Shown here: piece after piece, positions 62,520 to 64,000 of the stretch
Numbering within the stretch: position 1 is the first letter of the stretch
Layout of the letters: each line of letters begins with the position of its first letter
DNA from: Saccharothrix ecbatanensis
GTDB lineage: Bacteria > Actinomycetota > Actinomycetes > Mycobacteriales > Pseudonocardiaceae
Reading direction: 5' to 3'
DNA length: 64,000 nucleotides
NCBI RefSeq assembly: GCF_014205015.1
Contig: NZ_JACHMO010000001.1
Coordinates: 1,054,001-1,118,000, forward strand
Translations under genes and position numbers: made by a program
The notes under the pieces: generated by a model
Databases searched by the model: none
What the model was told of the DNA's origin: nothing
Seen by the model: only the letters and a program-made list of their open reading frames with translations

Positions 62520-63479
62520 TCAGAACTCGCGCCAGCGACCAAGGTCACGGGCACGGGAACCGTCCAGGCGCTGCCGCAAGGCTTGGGCGTGCACCGGGGA
62601 GCGGCGAGCATGCCGCAGCGGGCCGCTCAGTTGCACCAAGTCGCGCATCTCCATCAGCAACTCGAACCCAGGAGAGGCCGCAAGGTCGTAGCCGTAGCGG
62701 TCTGCGAAGCGTCGGGCCCAGTCCGGGTCGGTTCGGTACCGGCGAGCGGCATGCCAGGACGGGATCAGGTCGACCTCGCGTGGTCCGCAGGCAACGGAAT
62801 CCCAGTCGCCCAGCATGACGGTCGAGGTGGTCTGGTCCCACATGAGGTTGCCTGCCCACGCGTCGCCGTGGATGAGCCCCACGCCCAGCGGCCACTCGAT
62901 CGCGTCGAACTCGCCCCGCAGCCTCGTGATGCGCGTGAGCAGCCACTCCCGATCTTCGATGGGAAGCACTGACGACGTTTCGGGGGCGGCGACGGCACGT
63001 TCCAGCGACCGCAGCGGCTTCCAACGGGGAAGCGGGATCGAGGGCTCGGGAAGTTGGTGCAGTCGCCGGACGAGGTCGCCCAGCACAGCCGAGTCCAGGC
63101 CAGTGCGCTCGTCCGGCTGCGGGTAGTAACGCCAGAACGTCACGGTGCGGTCTGTGACCACGACGACGCCGATGTCGTCCAGGGGGACGGGGAGTGGGTA
63201 CCCCTGCGAGGACAACCAGCGGACCACGCCGAGCATCGTGTGCGTGCGGGCGAGCCGGTCACCGGTGGCGACGCGGGCCACGGCGTCTTCGGCAGGAAGC
63301 CGGATCACCGTGTTGGAGTAGTCGTGGATGATCTCGGCGTCGGTTGCGTCCAGCCCGGCGGCGGCGCACGCCGAATCCATGATCATGTACAGGTCGGGAT
63401 CGTGGTCGCGCTGAGGATCGTCACGTGACGAGTAGCGGCGGCTGCCGGGACTCGACGGCGTGGGATCGCGTGACGTCAC
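62520..63479 (-). CDS. APH-fold phosphotransferase
   Basis: 319 aa from a GTG overlapping the stop of the upstream TPR gene (GTGA). Catalytic loop VGLIHGDAWAGNLMWD (HGDxxxxN) and STVMLGDWDSVACGPREVDLIP (DWD metal site) are clear; the N-lobe has HDYSNTVIRLPAEDAVARVA. Coupling to an XRE/TPR protein is common in actinomycetes. Substrate is unknown; antibiotic resistance should not be assumed. Confidence 0.88.
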   Translation of the reverse strand: MTSRDPTPSSPGSRRYSSRDDPQRDHDPDLYMIMDSACAAAGLDATDAEIIHDYSNTVIRLPAEDAVARVATGDRLARTHTMLGVVRWLSSQGYPLPVPLDDIGVVVVTDRTVTFWRYYPQPDERTGLDSAVLGDLVRRLHQLPEPSIPLPRWKPLRSLERAVAAPETSSVLPIEDREWLLTRITRLRGEFDAIEWPLGVGLIHGDAWAGNLMWDQTTSTVMLGDWDSVACGPREVDLIPSWHAARRYRTDPDWARRFADRYGYDLAASPGFELLMEMRDLVQLSGPLRHARRSPVHAQALRQRLDGSRARDLGRWREF

Positions 63480-64000
63480 ACAGGGATTGTGCCCGTCGGC
63501 AACGCTCGGAAGCGGCCTGTCTCGATGATTTCGGCCCTCAGCTCCGCCGAGGTCCTGCCGCGCAACCGTGGGGCACCCAGGTGGTCGGCCAAGCGTCGCA
63601 GCGCCGGTTCCAGTGGAGCGATCATGTCCGTCTCGGCGAGGTCGAGCACGGGCCGGGCTGAGGCTGCGGCATCGTCGACCCGGCCCAAGGCGGCCTGAGC
63701 AGCAGCTCTGTCCAGGTAGGCGATCGCCACATCGCCGCGGGATCGTTCGTGGGCGGGCCCGCGGTCGTAGGCGGTGATCGCCGCATTGGCCGCGTGTTCG
63801 GCCAGCTCGTAGCTACCACAGGCGAAGTAGATCTCTGCATCAAGAGCCTGCTGTTTGGCGATCCCGAAGTGGAGGATGCCACCGACCGCATCGAGTTCAC
63901 CGCGACCGTCGCCGATCCGATCGCGCGCCCGCATCGCGTCCATCTGCGCCTGCCTTGCCTCCTCGGGAGCACCGGCGTGCGCGGCGAACCGCGATTGATA
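63476..64000 (-). CDS. TPR-type C-terminal part of a regulator, cut by window end
   Basis: The frame is open to the right edge (..YQSRFAAHAGAPEEARQAQMDAMRARD). Helical TPR-like units include FGIAKQQALDAEIYFACGSYELAEHAANAAITAYDRG and RSRGDVAIAYLDRAAAQAALGRVDDAAASARPVLDLA, ending LRAEIIETGRFRALPTGTIPV. Probably the C-terminal half of an XRE-TPR regulator. Confidence 0.65.
   Translation of the reverse strand, partial: YQSRFAAHAGAPEEARQAQMDAMRARDRIGDGRGELDAVGGILHFGIAKQQALDAEIYFACGSYELAEHAANAAITAYDRGPAHERSRGDVAIAYLDRAAAQAALGRVDDAAASARPVLDLAETDMIAPLEPALRRLADHLGAPRLRGRTSAELRAEIIETGRFRALPTGTIPV

Overview
The window is GC-rich DNA with strong G/C third-position bias, GTG starts and many 4-base GTGA/ATGA gene overlaps. 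Together with its gene families (XRE regulators with DUF5753, TnsA-like and IS21/IS110/IS3 elements, GC-rich type I-E CRISPR repeats) this points to a filamentous actinomycete, most likely a member of the Pseudonocardiales; the genus is inference. It reads as an accessory region or defence island with many decayed mobile elements.

Layout. 1-850: end of a tyrosine integrase beside a tRNA-3'-end-like attachment core. 1031-2515: ApeA-type HEPN defence gene. 2835-6107: graveyard of a HEPN fragment, Tn7-like tnsA/tnsB remnants, a truncated transposase, a truncated sensor kinase and a frameshifted beta-lactamase-fold hydrolase. 6432-12337: unknown nuclease-like gene, Cys-rich protein, OLD-family ATPase/nuclease and a small AICE-type protein. 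12754-15556: an IS3-family element split by an IS110-family element whose left end carries a recognisable bridge-RNA-like segment. 15606-16723: second attachment core and a broken integrase.

16825-27870: long CRISPR array 1, a type I-E interference operon (cas3, a separate Cas3 C-terminal ORF, cse1, cse2, cas7, cas5, cas6e; no cas1/cas2) and array 2. 27862-30000: recombinase, membrane-protein and terminase remnants. 30012-33521: large Avs-like STAND NTPase. 33737-36580: four-gene ubiquitin-like conjugation operon (Ubl, E2-like, JAB protease, E1-like), resembling antiphage Bil/Bub systems. 36718-38369: HigB toxin plus HigA-ImmA/IrrE fusion. 38720-43999: IS5-family element, hypothetical and fragmentary genes, Crp-type regulator with a membrane protein.

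44013-50635: CRISPR arrays 3 and 4 enclose a compact divergent cluster (LysR regulator facing radical SAM/SPASM, dTMP-kinase-like, endonuclease/exonuclease/phosphatase and Nudix genes). 50928-64000: Imm1 immunity gene, XRE regulators, acyltransferase/acyl-CoA-dehydrogenase pair, Nudix hydrolases, DnaQ-BRCT exonuclease, a degraded IS21 transposase, an aminoglycoside-phosphotransferase-fold gene and a TPR protein cut by the window edge.

The four arrays share repeat type and orientation. Arrays 2-4 share a conserved leader on their right side, so they should be transcribed leftwards and served by the single interference operon. Adaptation genes must lie elsewhere or be lost. All family assignments are from reading motifs; no database search was possible.
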